DNA of 64,000 bases. Origin: Nostoc sp. CENA543 (GTDB lineage Bacteria > Cyanobacteriota > Cyanobacteriia > Cyanobacteriales > Nostocaceae). The stretch lies in assembly GCF_002896875.1 (NCBI RefSeq), contig NZ_CP023278.1:4286501-4350500 (forward strand), in the 5' to 3' direction. Every line of letters begins with the position of its first letter. Position 1 is the first letter of the stretch. The notes beneath the pieces are model-generated. The model worked only from the letters and a program-made list of their open reading frames with translations, had not been told where the DNA came from and ran no database searches. Made by a program: the position numbers and the translations under genes. Shown piece by piece: positions 1 to 10,946 of this stretch.

Positions 1-56
1 ATTACTTGCGCCCGAAAAAATTGTAAATTTGATATGGACTAAAATCAGCCTTGCAG

Positions 57-2060
57 ATGGGACAAAATGTCATCAATGCCGACACTTTCTTGGTGTGTGG
101 TTTGGGCAATTTGGGGCAATATTGCGTATTATCTCTCAAGGAGTTTGGGGTAACAGTTAACGCGATTGAGGCGGTTAATCGTCAAAGCTGGGAAATCCCT
201 GGCTTACCGGATGCAATTGACAACTTAGTCATCGGTGATTGTTGTCAAACTAAAATACTGGAACAGGCGCAAATTCGCCAATGTCGAGCCATTCTGATGG
301 TAACAAGTGATGAGCGCGTTAACATTGCTGGGGCTTTTGCAGCGCGATCGCTCAATCCCGATATCCGGCTTGTCATTCGTTCCTCCCAAGAAAACCTCAA
401 TGATTTACTCAGTGCAAGTTTGGGTAATTTTGTCGCCTTTGAAGCTACGCAGTTACCCTCTAAAAGTTTTGCTTTAGCCGCTTTGGGGAGTGAAACCACG
501 GGCTTTTTTACTTTAGAAAATTATTTTCTCAAAGTAATGCAAGTTTCTATTGATGTGGGACATCGTTGGCGCAATTGTTGGCAAATTTACGAACTCAACA
601 CCAGTCATCGCCGCATCCTCACCCACAACCGAGCCGGGGAATCCCCAACGCAGACATTCTATCAATGGGATGCAGATGCTGTCATCCACCCAGGAGATAT
701 AATCACTTACATTGAAGCTACGGAAAATCTAGTTTATCGCTCGCAAAAACCAGCTAATCATATCAAGCATCTTTGGCTGACTGTATTGTCAACTATCACC
801 AAGACAAATCTGCGTGAGCAGCTGATTCAATTTTGGGTAGAGAGTAGCCAAACTCGTCGTGTAGCTTTGATGAGTTGTTTAGTGATGGTGAGTTTATTTT
901 TTGGCGGCGCATTCCTTTATAAACTGCAATATCCCCAACTAAGTTGGCAATCTGCCCTAAATATCTCATTAATTCTTAGTTTAGGGGGTTATGGTGATAT
1001 ATTTGGCGGCATAGAACAGTCATTTCCGATTGCTTGGTGGCTACATTTATTCAGCATTGCTCAGACTGTAGCTGGTACGGTATTTGTCGGGATTCTCTAT
1101 GCAGTAATGACTGAGCGTATCTTAGCTGCTAGATTTCAGTTTTCTATCCGTCATTTACCCATACCTAAATCAGATCATGTGGTGTTGATTGGTTTGGGAA
1201 GAGTAGGAAAACTAGTGGCACACCTCCTGCAAGAATTAAAACAACCCTTGGTAGGAGTCCACCCCCATGATATAGACCCCAGTTTACTGCCACCCATACC
1301 CTTAATTGTGGGTAACATCAAAAATGCTTTACATAGAGTCAATCTGGCCACTGCTAAAAGTGTAGTTGTGGTGACAGATGATGAGGTGACAAACTTAGAA
1401 ATTGCCTTGATGACCTATGCAGTCAATCCCAAAGCCTGCATCGTCATTCGCACCGTTGACCCGCGTTTTAGTCAGAATATTGCCAGATTACTACCTCATG
1501 CGAGGGTTTTGGGAGTATACGAACTAGCGGCTGAAGCTTTTGTGGGTGCGGCTTTTGGAGAAAATATTCTCAATCTCTTTCGTCTACACAACCAAACTAC
1601 TTTAGTTACCGAATATCGAATTGAAACTAACGATACTCTCAATGGGCGATTATTAGCAGAAATTGCCTATGGTTATGGAGTAGTACCGATTCTTCACGCG
1701 AGAAATAGCCAGCGCACACCGAAGTTTATGCCCTCTGATGATCTTAGGTTAGTTGTAGGCGATCGCTTAGTAGTTCTAGCTACTATTGAAGGACTACAGC
1801 GAGTAGAACGGGGGACTATGTTACCCCGTCAATGCTTAGTGCAAGTAGAAAAAGCCGTGTCGCAAGAAGCAGTTTTTGAAGGTGCAGCCTTAATTTCCCG
1901 CATATCTGGCTGTGATATGTATCTTGCTCGCACCTTGATGAATCAATTACCCGCCACTCTACAGTATCCTCTCTACAAACACCAAGCCCACCGCCTAGTT
2001 AATGAGTTAACGAAATGCCAAGTATCGGCTCATATTCTTGAAAAGGGTGTAGGGGTATAA
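57..2060 (+). CDS. K+ channel-like protein with two TrkA-N/RCK domains
   Basis: Probably an inner-membrane K+ (or other cation) channel or transport protein gated by nucleotide-binding domains. The N-terminal Rossmann fold has GLGNLG near residue 18. A hydrophobic helix lies at about 268-290, a pore-like loop with GGYGD at about 311-315 resembles the K+ filter TVGYGD, and a second helix spans about 325-350. A second Rossmann fold (GLGRVG) and TrkA-C-like sequence follow. Having one pore between two RCK domains is unusual compared with standard RCK channels, where they sit in tandem behind the pore. An in-frame TTG lies at 51, but the ATG at 57 is preferred; in-frame stops at 24 and 30 rule out a longer protein. 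Ion selectivity is inferred from the filter only. Confidence 0.75.
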   Translation: MGQNVINADTFLVCGLGNLGQYCVLSLKEFGVTVNAIEAVNRQSWEIPGLPDAIDNLVIGDCCQTKILEQAQIRQCRAILMVTSDERVNIAGAFAARSLNPDIRLVIRSSQENLNDLLSASLGNFVAFEATQLPSKSFALAALGSETTGFFTLENYFLKVMQVSIDVGHRWRNCWQIYELNTSHRRILTHNRAGESPTQTFYQWDADAVIHPGDIITYIEATENLVYRSQKPANHIKHLWLTVLSTITKTNLREQLIQFWVESSQTRRVALMSCLVMVSLFFGGAFLYKLQYPQLSWQSALNISLILSLGGYGDIFGGIEQSFPIAWWLHLFSIAQTVAGTVFVGILYAVMTERILAARFQFSIRHLPIPKSDHVVLIGLGRVGKLVAHLLQELKQPLVGVHPHDIDPSLLPPIPLIVGNIKNALHRVNLATAKSVVVVTDDEVTNLEIALMTYAVNPKACIVIRTVDPRFSQNIARLLPHARVLGVYELAAEAFVGAAFGENILNLFRLHNQTTLVTEYRIETNDTLNGRLLAEIAYGYGVVPILHARNSQRTPKFMPSDDLRLVVGDRLVVLATIEGLQRVERGTMLPRQCLVQVEKAVSQEAVFEGAALISRISGCDMYLARTLMNQLPATLQYPLYKHQAHRLVNELTKCQVSAHILEKGVGV

Positions 2061-2109
2061 AAATAATAAGTAAAACTAATCAAAAGTATTGCGTTTATAA
2101 AATTCTGAG

Positions 2110-3288
<1,179 letters not shown>

Positions 3289-3322
3289 TTCTTCAACTGA
3301 GTTTAATAAACTTAGTTAAATA

Positions 3323-3356
3323 AAAAATACCCTCCAGAAATGGGGGGTATTTTTGT
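3323..3356 (+). terminator. rho-independent terminator of psbA
   Basis: An A-rich left arm ending in ATACCCTCC pairs with GGGGGGTAT followed by TTTTT, around a short AGAAAT loop. It begins about 35 bases after the psbA stop codon. Confidence 0.85.
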
Positions 3357-3427
3357 TTGGTTCAAGAGAATAGTTGAGATGGAAGATGGTATAGAATTAA
3401 CGAAATCAACCCTAATGGAGATGTTAC

Positions 3428-4201
3428 TTGACGGAAAAGAGGACTCGACTACAGGCTAGTGAGATTAAACCCAGGTTGCAAGTTCTAAAAAAGAAAGCTT
3501 TATTTATAGAACCTAAGTTGGCATCTAGGATTAAAGAAATTGGAATTACACTATCTAAATATAAAAATGAGCTTCTTGATAAAAAACGATTTTTAATAGA
3601 ATTTCTGAATGAATTTTATTACGATATTCAAGCTTATATATATGAAGTAAAACCGATTGTTAATTTATCTGAAGCAGAAATAGAAAAATTTTGTCAGCAA
3701 AAGAATCTATCTGTAACTGAGTATTACTGGTACAGTGTCATATTCCCTAATTGGTTGAGTCAAGAAGACCCAAAATTTTCTTACTGGATGGAAAAGCTTA
3801 TACAAGAAGAGTATACTGGCAGCGATGAAGATTTAATTTTAGCTCTAATTCAAACCATTAATGCTAGAACTGACGGCAGTGCTTCAGAACGTTACATTCT
3901 AGACTTATCTATGGCTACGGATTTACTGGTTAGTCATTTTCCTACTAAACTTGAGCCTGTATTTGTTCAGCTTACAGGTATTTCTAACTTACAGGATGGA
4001 CAGCTTAACCCTGATTTTCTGAACAAGCAGCAACGATGGAGTAATACTTTATCATGCTGGAGTATTAAACGGGCTTTACTGGTGGCTCATGATGCACAAG
4101 TGAACACTCCAGACAATCTACTCAAGTTAGCAGATGTTATGCTTAAAGAAAGTAGCGATCGCCCTGCCAATTTTGTTGATATGATAACCTTCACTGGATA
4201 G
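3428..4201 (+). CDS. hypothetical protein, helical, first gene of a two-gene unit
   Basis: I do not recognise this 257-residue protein. It is predicted mainly alpha-helical and soluble, with no signal peptide or membrane segment. The N-terminal 70 residues are rich in Lys and Glu and could form a coiled coil. The start is TTG at 3428, supported by GGAG at 3417-3420 seven bases upstream; no in-frame ATG lies nearby. The next gene begins four bases after the stop, so the two are very likely co-transcribed and may work together. The pair is more AT-rich than the flanking psbA and aroC, which may indicate transfer. Confidence 0.7.
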   Translation: MTEKRTRLQASEIKPRLQVLKKKALFIEPKLASRIKEIGITLSKYKNELLDKKRFLIEFLNEFYYDIQAYIYEVKPIVNLSEAEIEKFCQQKNLSVTEYYWYSVIFPNWLSQEDPKFSYWMEKLIQEEYTGSDEDLILALIQTINARTDGSASERYILDLSMATDLLVSHFPTKLEPVFVQLTGISNLQDGQLNPDFLNKQQRWSNTLSCWSIKRALLVAHDAQVNTPDNLLKLADVMLKESSDRPANFVDMITFTG

Positions 4202-4205
4202 TATT

Positions 4206-5066
4206 ATGACTAAAGATGTAAAGATTTATAATCAGTCCAGTTCTGAGGTAGATGCTGATTATCTGGCAGCATCCCAGCAATTGCAGCTAGATAAACAAAA
4301 TTATGGTGCTGATTATATTCATCTTTATGTTGATGATATAGACGGTGATTGGCTGGAAAATTGGGATTGGGAAGAAGATTTAGTAGATTATATTGAAGCT
4401 TTTTATCATCATTGTGAACAGGAAAATTATCAATTTGCTTTTGATACTTTGAATAGTTGTGATGATATTTTAAATCAGCCAGAAAATCATGAAAAATGTT
4501 TAGAACTCTATAGTTATTTGATTCAAAAATTAGAATCATTAGAAATTGCAAAACAGGCTGAGATAAATAATCAAGATATTTTGGCACAAGCTAAACAGAG
4601 TGTTTTAAACTTGAAAAATAATAGATCAAGAGAAAATATGTCAGAAGAAATTACTTTTCCTATAAACGAGCGAAAAATCACTCGTATAGAATATATACGA
4701 AAACTTTTAGAAAAAATTCACAATGGAGTGATTAGAAAGACTTGGAAATTTCAAAATGAATTTATAAGGCAAGATAGTGAACATTATTATAATCTAAAAG
4801 CAACGGCTTATATTGCTGATTTTTTGGTAAAAGTAGAAGTATGGGAAACTTTCGATGCAGCATCTTATTACTTAATTATAAAAAATGGTGTGAATCCAGA
4901 AGAAAAAATAGTTCATGAAAGATATGATAATTGTGAATTTGATCGTGGGTGGAGTAATCCAAATTTTAACTATGAAGAACTTAAATTAATAAAAGAGTAT
5001 TTAGAAAAGATTGAGCAAGCAAATTGGCAGTCTAAGTTCTCTGATTTAGATGCTTTACCTGAATAA
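4206..5066 (+). CDS. hypothetical acidic protein, second gene of the pair
   Basis: This 286-residue protein is not recognised. The first 150 residues are very acidic (IHLYVDDIDGDWLENWDWEE) and helical, and could be a TPR-like or adaptor region. A basic linker (NNRSRENMSEE) leads to a C-terminal domain at about 155-275 of mixed strands and helices rich in aromatic residues. The two-domain layout, the four-base gap to the upstream gene and the shared AT-rich composition suggest a functional pair. An acidic partner could serve as an inhibitor or chaperone, but no toxin family is recognised upstream. A terminator lies about 90 bases downstream. Confidence 0.7.
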   Translation: MTKDVKIYNQSSSEVDADYLAASQQLQLDKQNYGADYIHLYVDDIDGDWLENWDWEEDLVDYIEAFYHHCEQENYQFAFDTLNSCDDILNQPENHEKCLELYSYLIQKLESLEIAKQAEINNQDILAQAKQSVLNLKNNRSRENMSEEITFPINERKITRIEYIRKLLEKIHNGVIRKTWKFQNEFIRQDSEHYYNLKATAYIADFLVKVEVWETFDAASYYLIIKNGVNPEEKIVHERYDNCEFDRGWSNPNFNYEELKLIKEYLEKIEQANWQSKFSDLDALPE

Positions 5067-5154
5067 AATATTGTAAATAACTATTGCCTCGACTGCATCC
5101 GACAGGCAATCAACAAAATAAGTCTTATTCTGATTAATCTTGATTTAAAGTAAT

Positions 5155-5192
5155 AAAAAGCATTTTCTGAAAAAAAGATGCTTTTTTATTTT
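5155..5192 (+). terminator. terminator after the two-gene unit
   Basis: AAAAAGCAT pairs with ATGCTTTTTT across a 14-base A-rich loop and ends in a T tract. The A tract on the left means it could also serve the convergent gene at 5211-5702. Confidence 0.7.
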
Positions 5193-5210
5193 ATGAGAAG
5201 CCGTAGTTGG

Positions 5211-5702
5211 TTAGATACCGTGTGTCGTAAAGAAATCTTCCCATGACAATACTACCTGATCTGCCCAGCTTAAAATGTTATATTGATTTCCTTCTAATGT
5301 AGAAATTACAAGTATAAACCCTGTCACAGGAATACTACTAGAACAAGTAATGCTTGTCATACTTACCTTTAGTGGAGAATCCCCAATACCGGTTGCCGTT
5401 GATCTTGCAGATGTTAAAATTCGATGTTTACTACCATTACATAGGTCAGCACAGATACTTAGAAACTCATGACTACTAACATAGTGTTCAACATCTTGAG
5501 GAGTAAAAGTTGTTGCTTCCTGCTTTAACCAATCTTTTAGATGATATGCGGTTACTACAAAATTGAATATGGCATCAGCTATTCTCTTATGATCTTGGCT
5601 GTTAACAGATTCATACAATTTATCTTTGTCTCGGTATACTTTACCAAATAAATCTCGTGCTGAATTATACCAGTAATTTAGACCAGGGATAGGGCTAGGC
5701 AT
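5211..5702 (-). CDS. hypothetical protein
   Basis: The family of this 163-residue soluble protein is not recognised. The N-terminal half is helical (RIADAIFNFVVTAYHLKDWL) followed by a Cys/His-containing stretch (ICADLCNGSKHRIL). The C-terminal half alternates hydrophobic residues in strand-like fashion. A helical N-terminus with H-x-x-D-W and N-G-x-K-H resembles HEPN-like or other small defence-associated proteins, but this is only a resemblance. It is convergent with the preceding pair and shares the AT-rich island between psbA and aroC. Confidence 0.65.
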   Translation of the reverse strand: MPSPIPGLNYWYNSARDLFGKVYRDKDKLYESVNSQDHKRIADAIFNFVVTAYHLKDWLKQEATTFTPQDVEHYVSSHEFLSICADLCNGSKHRILTSARSTATGIGDSPLKVSMTSITCSSSIPVTGFILVISTLEGNQYNILSWADQVVLSWEDFFTTHGI

Positions 5703-5867
5703 AATTATTTTAATAAAGTTACATAAACTATTATAATCAGTATTTTTACATTTTACAAAATGGTCACTGTATGTATACGAGATATTCGTTCTTTTAGACT
5801 ATTGGCAATTAATTTTGACTGAAACTCTAGGTACAATACATAAGCTTCATCCTTTTTCCTGAATACT

Positions 5868-6956
5868 ATGGGCAATACTTTTGGACATCTATTTCGGATC
5901 ACTACTTTTGGCGAGTCTCACGGCGGAGGCGTGGGGGTTGTGATTGATGGTTGTCCTCCGCGACTGGAAATTTCGGCTGAAGAAATTCAAGTAGAGTTAG
6001 ATAGAAGACGACCAGGACAAAGTAAAATTACTACTCCCCGTAAGGAAGCAGACACTTGTGAGATTTTGTCTGGGGTGTTTGAAGGTAAAACCCTGGGGAC
6101 ACCAATCTCGATTTTGGTGCGAAACAAAGATACTCGTCCCCAAGACTATGACGAGATGGCGCAAAAGTATCGTCCTTCCCACGCGGATGCTACCTATGAT
6201 GCAAAGTATGGGATTCGCAATTGGCAAGGTGGGGGCAGGTCGTCAGCCCGTGAGACAATAGGGAGAGTAGCAGCAGGTGCGATCGCTAAAAAAATTCTCC
6301 GTCAAGTTGCGAATGTCGAGGTTATCGGTTACGTCAAGCGCATCAAGGATTTAGAGGGTGTAGTTGACCCCAACACCGTCACGTTAGATGAAGTAGAAAG
6401 CAATATTGTGCGCTGTCCTGATGGGGATTGCGCGACCAAAATGATTGAATTAATTGAGCAAACTGGTAGACAAGGTGATTCTATCGGTGGTGTGGTGGAA
6501 TGTGTGGCGCGCAATGTTCCCAAAGGTTTGGGTGAGCCTGTATTTGATAAATTGGAAGCTGATATTGCTAAAGCTGTGATGTCTCTCCCTGCAAGTAAAG
6601 GTTTTGAAATTGGTTCAGGTTTTGCTGGGACGCTATTAACAGGAATTGAACATAACGACGAATTTTATATAGATGAAAATGGGGAAATTCGCACCGTAAC
6701 TAATCGTTCTGGTGGAATTCAAGGCGGTATTTCTAATGGGGAAAATATCATTTTGCGAGTTGCATTTAAGCCTACGGCTACCATTAGAAAGGAGCAAAAA
6801 ACAGTGACGCGAGAGGGTGAAGAAACATTATTAGCAGCGAAGGGAAGACATGATCCCTGTGTTTTACCCCGTGCAGTTCCAATGGTAGAGGCAATGGTGG
6901 CGTTAGTTTTGTGCGACCATTTGTTACGCCATCATGGTCAGTGTAAGATGCTGTAA
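5868..6956 (+). CDS. aroC: chorismate synthase
   Basis: Converts 5-enolpyruvylshikimate-3-phosphate to chorismate with reduced FMN, the last step of the shikimate pathway in the cytosol. The 362 residues match family length. Signature segments are all present: GESHGGGVG near residue 18, RRRPGQS near 48, [15 protein letters not shown] near 110, GRSSARET near 132 and a C-terminal RHDPC motif. The ATG at 5868 gives the standard [11 protein letters not shown] start. Stand-alone gene; its neighbours are not in the pathway. Confidence 0.98.
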   Translation: MGNTFGHLFRITTFGESHGGGVGVVIDGCPPRLEISAEEIQVELDRRRPGQSKITTPRKEADTCEILSGVFEGKTLGTPISILVRNKDTRPQDYDEMAQKYRPSHADATYDAKYGIRNWQGGGRSSARETIGRVAAGAIAKKILRQVANVEVIGYVKRIKDLEGVVDPNTVTLDEVESNIVRCPDGDCATKMIELIEQTGRQGDSIGGVVECVARNVPKGLGEPVFDKLEADIAKAVMSLPASKGFEIGSGFAGTLLTGIEHNDEFYIDENGEIRTVTNRSGGIQGGISNGENIILRVAFKPTATIRKEQKTVTREGEETLLAAKGRHDPCVLPRAVPMVEAMVALVLCDHLLRHHGQCKML

Positions 6957-6963
6957 TTTTGAT

Positions 6964-7006
6964 AGCGATCGCCTGATTTCAAGTATGAATGATTTTGGCG
7001 ATCGCT
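6964..7006. repeat. inverted pair of HIP1 sites
   Basis: Two HIP1 octamers lie as perfect 10-base inverted arms, AGCGATCGCC at 6964-6973 and GGCGATCGCT at 6997-7006, separated by 23 bases in the aroC 3' spacer. The transcript could fold into a hairpin, but no T tract follows, so a terminator role is uncertain. Confidence 0.7.
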
Positions 7007-7027
7007 GATTAATTAAAGTTAGGGAAT

Positions 7028-7924
7028 ATGACCAGATTTATTCATGACCAGTTTGCAAAAGACTATCTAGAACAAATACTCACTCCCTACGGTGAAGTCC
7101 AAGCAGCGCGAAGAGTAGCAGGTGAAGTTAGAGAAATTGATGTTTATTTCATCCCCAAATCCCAATCAAGCACTATTCCTGAAAACTTTGGATTATTATC
7201 ACAATTAACTACTACACCTGCATTATTTGAACCGTTTCGCAATGCTGCATCTATTACAGAAATTTGCGATTGTCTTTTAAAATTACTAGAGGTGCGGGGA
7301 GATTTGCAACGACAAGCAAATCGGAATGACACACGCCTGCTTGACTCTGACTTACCAAAATTATGGATTCTCACCCCCACAGCATCAGCACCACTTTTAT
7401 CAGGATTTGGTGCTACTCTCCACGCTGACGAATTACCTGGAGTTTATTTTCTTCCAGAACACCTTCGTACAGCTATCATCGCAATTCATCAATTACCCGT
7501 CATTACTGAAACGTTGTGGTTGCGAATCATTGGTAGAGGGAATGTCCAAAAACGAGCGATAGATGAACTAGAATCACTGAATCCTGATAATCCTTTTCGC
7601 CAAGCAGCGTTAGAATTACTATACAACTTGCGACAGAATTTACAATTAACTCACAGTCAAGATGAAGATGATCAGGAGTTAGTTATGCGGTTAGCACCAC
7701 TTTATCAACAAGACCGAGAACAGGCTATACAAGAGGGTGAAGAAAGAGGGATTCAACAAGGAGAAAGATTAGTAGTAGAAAACTTACTCAAAGTTCGCTT
7801 TGGAGAATTGGATAATGAACTGCAATCAATTATTCAACCTTTATTAGAGTTAAATCCAGAGGAGTTTACCCCCCTGCTTTTACAATTATCTCGTGAAGAA
7901 TTAATTACTAGATTTTGCCAATAA
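7028..7924 (+). CDS. Rpn-family PD-(D/E)XK nuclease-like protein with DUF4351 C-terminus
   Basis: The N-terminal region (about 1-190) resembles Rpn/YhgA-type recombination-promoting nucleases, with a candidate PD-(D/E)XK strand VREIDVYF at about 36-43 and a preceding Glu. The C-terminal 50 residues (from VVENLLKVRFGEL) match the DUF4351 helix-turn module common in cyanobacterial members. A Gln/Glu-rich linker joins them (EGEERGIQQGE). These genes are multicopy in Nostoc genomes and are thought to be selfish or recombination-linked. The gene stands alone between HIP1-containing spacers. The family is fairly sure; activity is unknown. Confidence 0.8.
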   Translation: MTRFIHDQFAKDYLEQILTPYGEVQAARRVAGEVREIDVYFIPKSQSSTIPENFGLLSQLTTTPALFEPFRNAASITEICDCLLKLLEVRGDLQRQANRNDTRLLDSDLPKLWILTPTASAPLLSGFGATLHADELPGVYFLPEHLRTAIIAIHQLPVITETLWLRIIGRGNVQKRAIDELESLNPDNPFRQAALELLYNLRQNLQLTHSQDEDDQELVMRLAPLYQQDREQAIQEGEERGIQQGERLVVENLLKVRFGELDNELQSIIQPLLELNPEEFTPLLLQLSREELITRFCQ

Positions 7925-8097
7925 TGCTGATTAAAGTAGCATAATGGAGAGTTAAAATTATTATCATAATTTCAGCGATCGCCTGTCTCAACCATTCTCT
8001 AAAAACCTATCATTTTGTCTGAAAATGAAAATACTGGAAGAAGGTACTATTGAGTATCTTCTTTATTGTTTGTGTATAATATATCGCTAATATTTAT

Positions 8098-8352
8098 ATG
8101 AATTTCATTACAATTTTAGGGTTAGCAGCCGCTACATTAACCACCATTGCTTTCTTACCACAAGTCTTGCAAACATGGCGGACAAAATCAGCAAAAGATG
8201 TATCATACACTATGCTGATTACCTTTATGAGTGGTCTATTTTTGTGGTTAATGTATGGAATTTATCTCCAAGCTTGGCCAATTATTTTCGCTAACGGCAC
8301 AACTTTAGCTCTCAACTTTGTAATTCTGTGGCTTAAAATTAAATATAGATAA
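8098..8352 (+). CDS. SemiSWEET family sugar transporter
   Basis: An 84-residue membrane protein with three predicted helices at about 4-22, 39-57 and 62-80 and a PQ-loop motif (LPQVLQTWRTKSAKDVSY, Pro21-Gln22). This is the size and layout of bacterial SemiSWEETs, which dimerise to pass sugars across the inner membrane. The substrate is not evident. It is preceded by a 170-base AT-rich spacer with one HIP1 site and sits 70 bases before a radical SAM gene with no obvious functional link. Confidence 0.9.
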   Translation: MNFITILGLAAATLTTIAFLPQVLQTWRTKSAKDVSYTMLITFMSGLFLWLMYGIYLQAWPIIFANGTTLALNFVILWLKIKYR

Positions 8353-8422
8353 GTCTTTATCAACTAACCGTTATCAAAATATCTGCCAACTGTTCCCTTT
8401 CACCTAATTTAATTAAACACCT

Positions 8423-10045
8423 GTGACATCTTCTTTATTTACTGCTGAACGCCTGTTATTTACCCCTGCTACGCCGGAAAACAACGCCATACCACTGATA
8501 TTCGCTTTCCCTAATGAGTATACAGTAGGTATCACTAGCTTGGGCTATCAGGTAGTTTGGGCAACTTTGGCGATGCGTAATGATGTGCAGGTGAGTCGTT
8601 TATTTACTGACACGTCCGAATCACTTCCTAGACGGCCGGAAATTTTGGGATTTTCGATTTCTTGGGAATTAGATTATGTAAATATTTTAAATCTATTGGA
8701 ATCTCTAGAAATTCCTATTAGAGCAAATAACCGTGATGATTCTCATCCTATAGTTTTCGGTGGTGGCCCAGTTCTCACGGCTAACCCTGAACCTTTTGCG
8801 GATTTTTTTGATGTCGTTTTATTAGGAGATGGGGAAAATTTATTAGGGAATTTTATAGAAGCTTATAAAGAAGTGAGAAACGCTTCTAGACAAACTCAAC
8901 TGCAAGCACTGGCACAAGTACCAGGAATTTATATACCGAGTTTGTATACAGTAGAGTATCAAGATTTAGATGGGGAAATTAGTTCTATTCAACCAATTTC
9001 TTCAGAAATTCCTGCCGTGGTGCAGAAGCAAACTTATCGTGGAAATACTCTCTCAGCCTCAACTGTGGTGACTGAAAAAGCGGCTTGGGAAAATATTTTC
9101 ATGGTGGAAGTGGTGCGGAGTTGTCCAGAAATGTGCCGCTTTTGTTTAGCTAGTTATTTGACTTTACCTTTTAGAACAGCGAGTTTAGAAAGTTCTTTAA
9201 TTCCGGCAATTGAAAAAGGGTTACAAGTAACAAATCGCTTGGGTTTATTGGGTGCTTCTGTTACACAACATCCAGAATTTGAAACTTTATTAGATTATAT
9301 TAGTCAGCCAAAATATGATGATGTGCGCCTGAGTATTGCTTCAGTTAGAACTAATACGGTGACAGAACAGTTAGCGAAAACTTTGGCAAAACGAGACACG
9401 CGATCGCTTACCATAGCTGTAGAAAGTGGTTCGGAAAAATTACGCCAGATCATCAATAAAAAGCTACACAACGACGAAATCATCCAAGCAGCCATTAATG
9501 CGAAAGCTGGGGGCTTGACAGGCTTAAAACTCTACGGCATGGTAGGTATTCCAGGGGAAGAACCAGAAGATTTAGAAGCCACAGTTACCATGATGCGGAG
9601 TGTGAAAAAAGCCGCGCCAGGACTACGCCTCACCTTTGGTTGCAGTACGTTTGTACCGAAATCCCACACACCCTTTCAATGGTTTGGGGTAAATCGTCAA
9701 GCAGAGAAGCGGTTGCAGAGGTTACAGAAACAACTCAAACCCCAAGGTATAGATTTTCGCCCAGAAAGCTATAATTGGTCGATTATACAGGCTTTGATAT
9801 CGAGGGGCGATCGCCGCATTTCTCAACTGCTGGAACTTACCCGCAACTTTGGCGACTCCTTGGGAAGCTACAAGCGCGCTTTTAAGGAACTCAAAGGTAA
9901 AATTCCCGATTTAGATTACTACGTCCATAATAATTGGTCACATCAGCAGATATTACCCTGGAGTCACTTGCAAGGGCCATTGCCACAGTCTACACTACTA
10001 AAGCATTTGGCAGAAGCGACTAGTCATAACAATTTTGGATTTTAG
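8423..10045 (+). CDS. B12-binding domain radical SAM protein
   Basis: The 540-residue protein begins with a cobalamin-binding-like Rossmann region (about 25-160, with FGGGPVLTANPEPFADFFD). A radical SAM domain follows, with cluster motif CPEMCRFC (Cys234, Cys238, Cys241), and then a helical C-terminal region. It resembles the cyanobacterial paralogues of TIGR03960-like proteins whose substrates are unknown. The start is GTG at 8423; there is no better in-frame ATG. Tetrapyrrole, lipid or tRNA modification are all possible. Confidence 0.85.
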   Translation: MTSSLFTAERLLFTPATPENNAIPLIFAFPNEYTVGITSLGYQVVWATLAMRNDVQVSRLFTDTSESLPRRPEILGFSISWELDYVNILNLLESLEIPIRANNRDDSHPIVFGGGPVLTANPEPFADFFDVVLLGDGENLLGNFIEAYKEVRNASRQTQLQALAQVPGIYIPSLYTVEYQDLDGEISSIQPISSEIPAVVQKQTYRGNTLSASTVVTEKAAWENIFMVEVVRSCPEMCRFCLASYLTLPFRTASLESSLIPAIEKGLQVTNRLGLLGASVTQHPEFETLLDYISQPKYDDVRLSIASVRTNTVTEQLAKTLAKRDTRSLTIAVESGSEKLRQIINKKLHNDEIIQAAINAKAGGLTGLKLYGMVGIPGEEPEDLEATVTMMRSVKKAAPGLRLTFGCSTFVPKSHTPFQWFGVNRQAEKRLQRLQKQLKPQGIDFRPESYNWSIIQALISRGDRRISQLLELTRNFGDSLGSYKRAFKELKGKIPDLDYYVHNNWSHQQILPWSHLQGPLPQSTLLKHLAEATSHNNFGF

Positions 10046-10083
10046 ATTTTGGATTTTGGATTAAATTGATACTCAAAAAGTAA

Positions 10084-10272
10084 ATGCAAAACACAGCTGA
10101 ATTTTATTGCGCCTATTGTGGTGAACCCAACTTAACTTTTATTGACTTGAGTGCTGGGGGACAACAATCTTATGTGGAAGATTGTCAAGTTTGCTGTCGT
10201 CCTAATATTTTATATATCCGAGTGGATGAAGATACCCTAGAAATTGAAATTGATACTGAGTACGAAGGCTAG
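10084..10272 (+). CDS. CPXCG-motif cysteine-rich small protein
   Basis: A 62-residue protein with two zinc-knuckle pairs, CAYCG and CQVCC, followed by an acidic tail, matching the Cys_rich_CPXG family of small probable zinc-binding proteins. It lies about 40 bases after the radical SAM gene and may be co-transcribed. The function of the family is not established. Confidence 0.85.
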   Translation: MQNTAEFYCAYCGEPNLTFIDLSAGGQQSYVEDCQVCCRPNILYIRVDEDTLEIEIDTEYEG

Positions 10273-10399
10273 TACGAAAAGGTAAAAGTAAAAAGGCAAA
10301 AGTAAAAAGAAAAAATGCTTATTTTGTCAGCTTTCTCATTGTTTTAAACAGGGTTGTTTATTTATGCTGTGTTGTACTAGATTTTAGGTTTCTCTTTCC

Positions 10400-10849
10400 A
10401 TGCTGTACTTTCAACATTCTTCAGTTATTGACGCGCCAGTAGAAGTAGTTTGGCAATTCCACGAAAGACCAGATATCTTACAGCTACTAACCCCACCTTG
10501 GCAACCTGTGCAAGTAGTTCGTCGTGAGGGAGGACTTGCAGTAGGCGCAGTTACAGAGTTTCGCTTGTTTCTCGGACTTTTACCATTAACTTGGTTAGCA
10601 CGCCATACTGAATGCGAGAAAAATCACTACTTTACTGATGTCCAGATATCCGGCCCTTTCGAGTCTTGGATACATCGCCATCTATTTGTAGCAGAAGGTA
10701 ATAAAACCAAGCTGACTGATGATATTTCCTACATTATGCCTGGAGGCGAGACTGTAGAATTTTTTAGCGGTTGGTTAGTACAAACGCAGTTAGAAGCGAT
10801 GTTTCGCTATCGTCATTTTGTGACTAAGCGAGAGTGTGAATCTAAGTAA
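10400..10849 (+). CDS. SRPBCC (START-like) family protein
   Basis: The 149-residue protein begins SSVIDAPVEVVWQFHERPDILQLLTPPW, which is the opening strand and helix of the SRPBCC/polyketide-cyclase fold that binds hydrophobic ligands. The C-terminal helix carries FRYRH, typical of cyanobacterial 'cyclase/dehydrase' homologues. It is probably cytosolic. The ligand is unknown. Divided from the upstream gene by a 127-base AT-rich spacer. Confidence 0.85.
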   Translation: MLYFQHSSVIDAPVEVVWQFHERPDILQLLTPPWQPVQVVRREGGLAVGAVTEFRLFLGLLPLTWLARHTECEKNHYFTDVQISGPFESWIHRHLFVAEGNKTKLTDDISYIMPGGETVEFFSGWLVQTQLEAMFRYRHFVTKRECESK

Positions 10850-10946
10850 GAAAACTGAGGCAAAATCAAGTCAAATTTCGGATGTGAGAGTTCTCAATTG
10901 TTGATTGGGAACAATATTCTTATGAAAATTGAGCAGGGATTGCATT

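Noticed and set aside
4210-4587. 125-residue minus-strand frame
   Set aside because: Antisense to the acidic hypothetical gene; no ribosome site and Asn/His/Tyr-rich composition typical of an antisense shadow.
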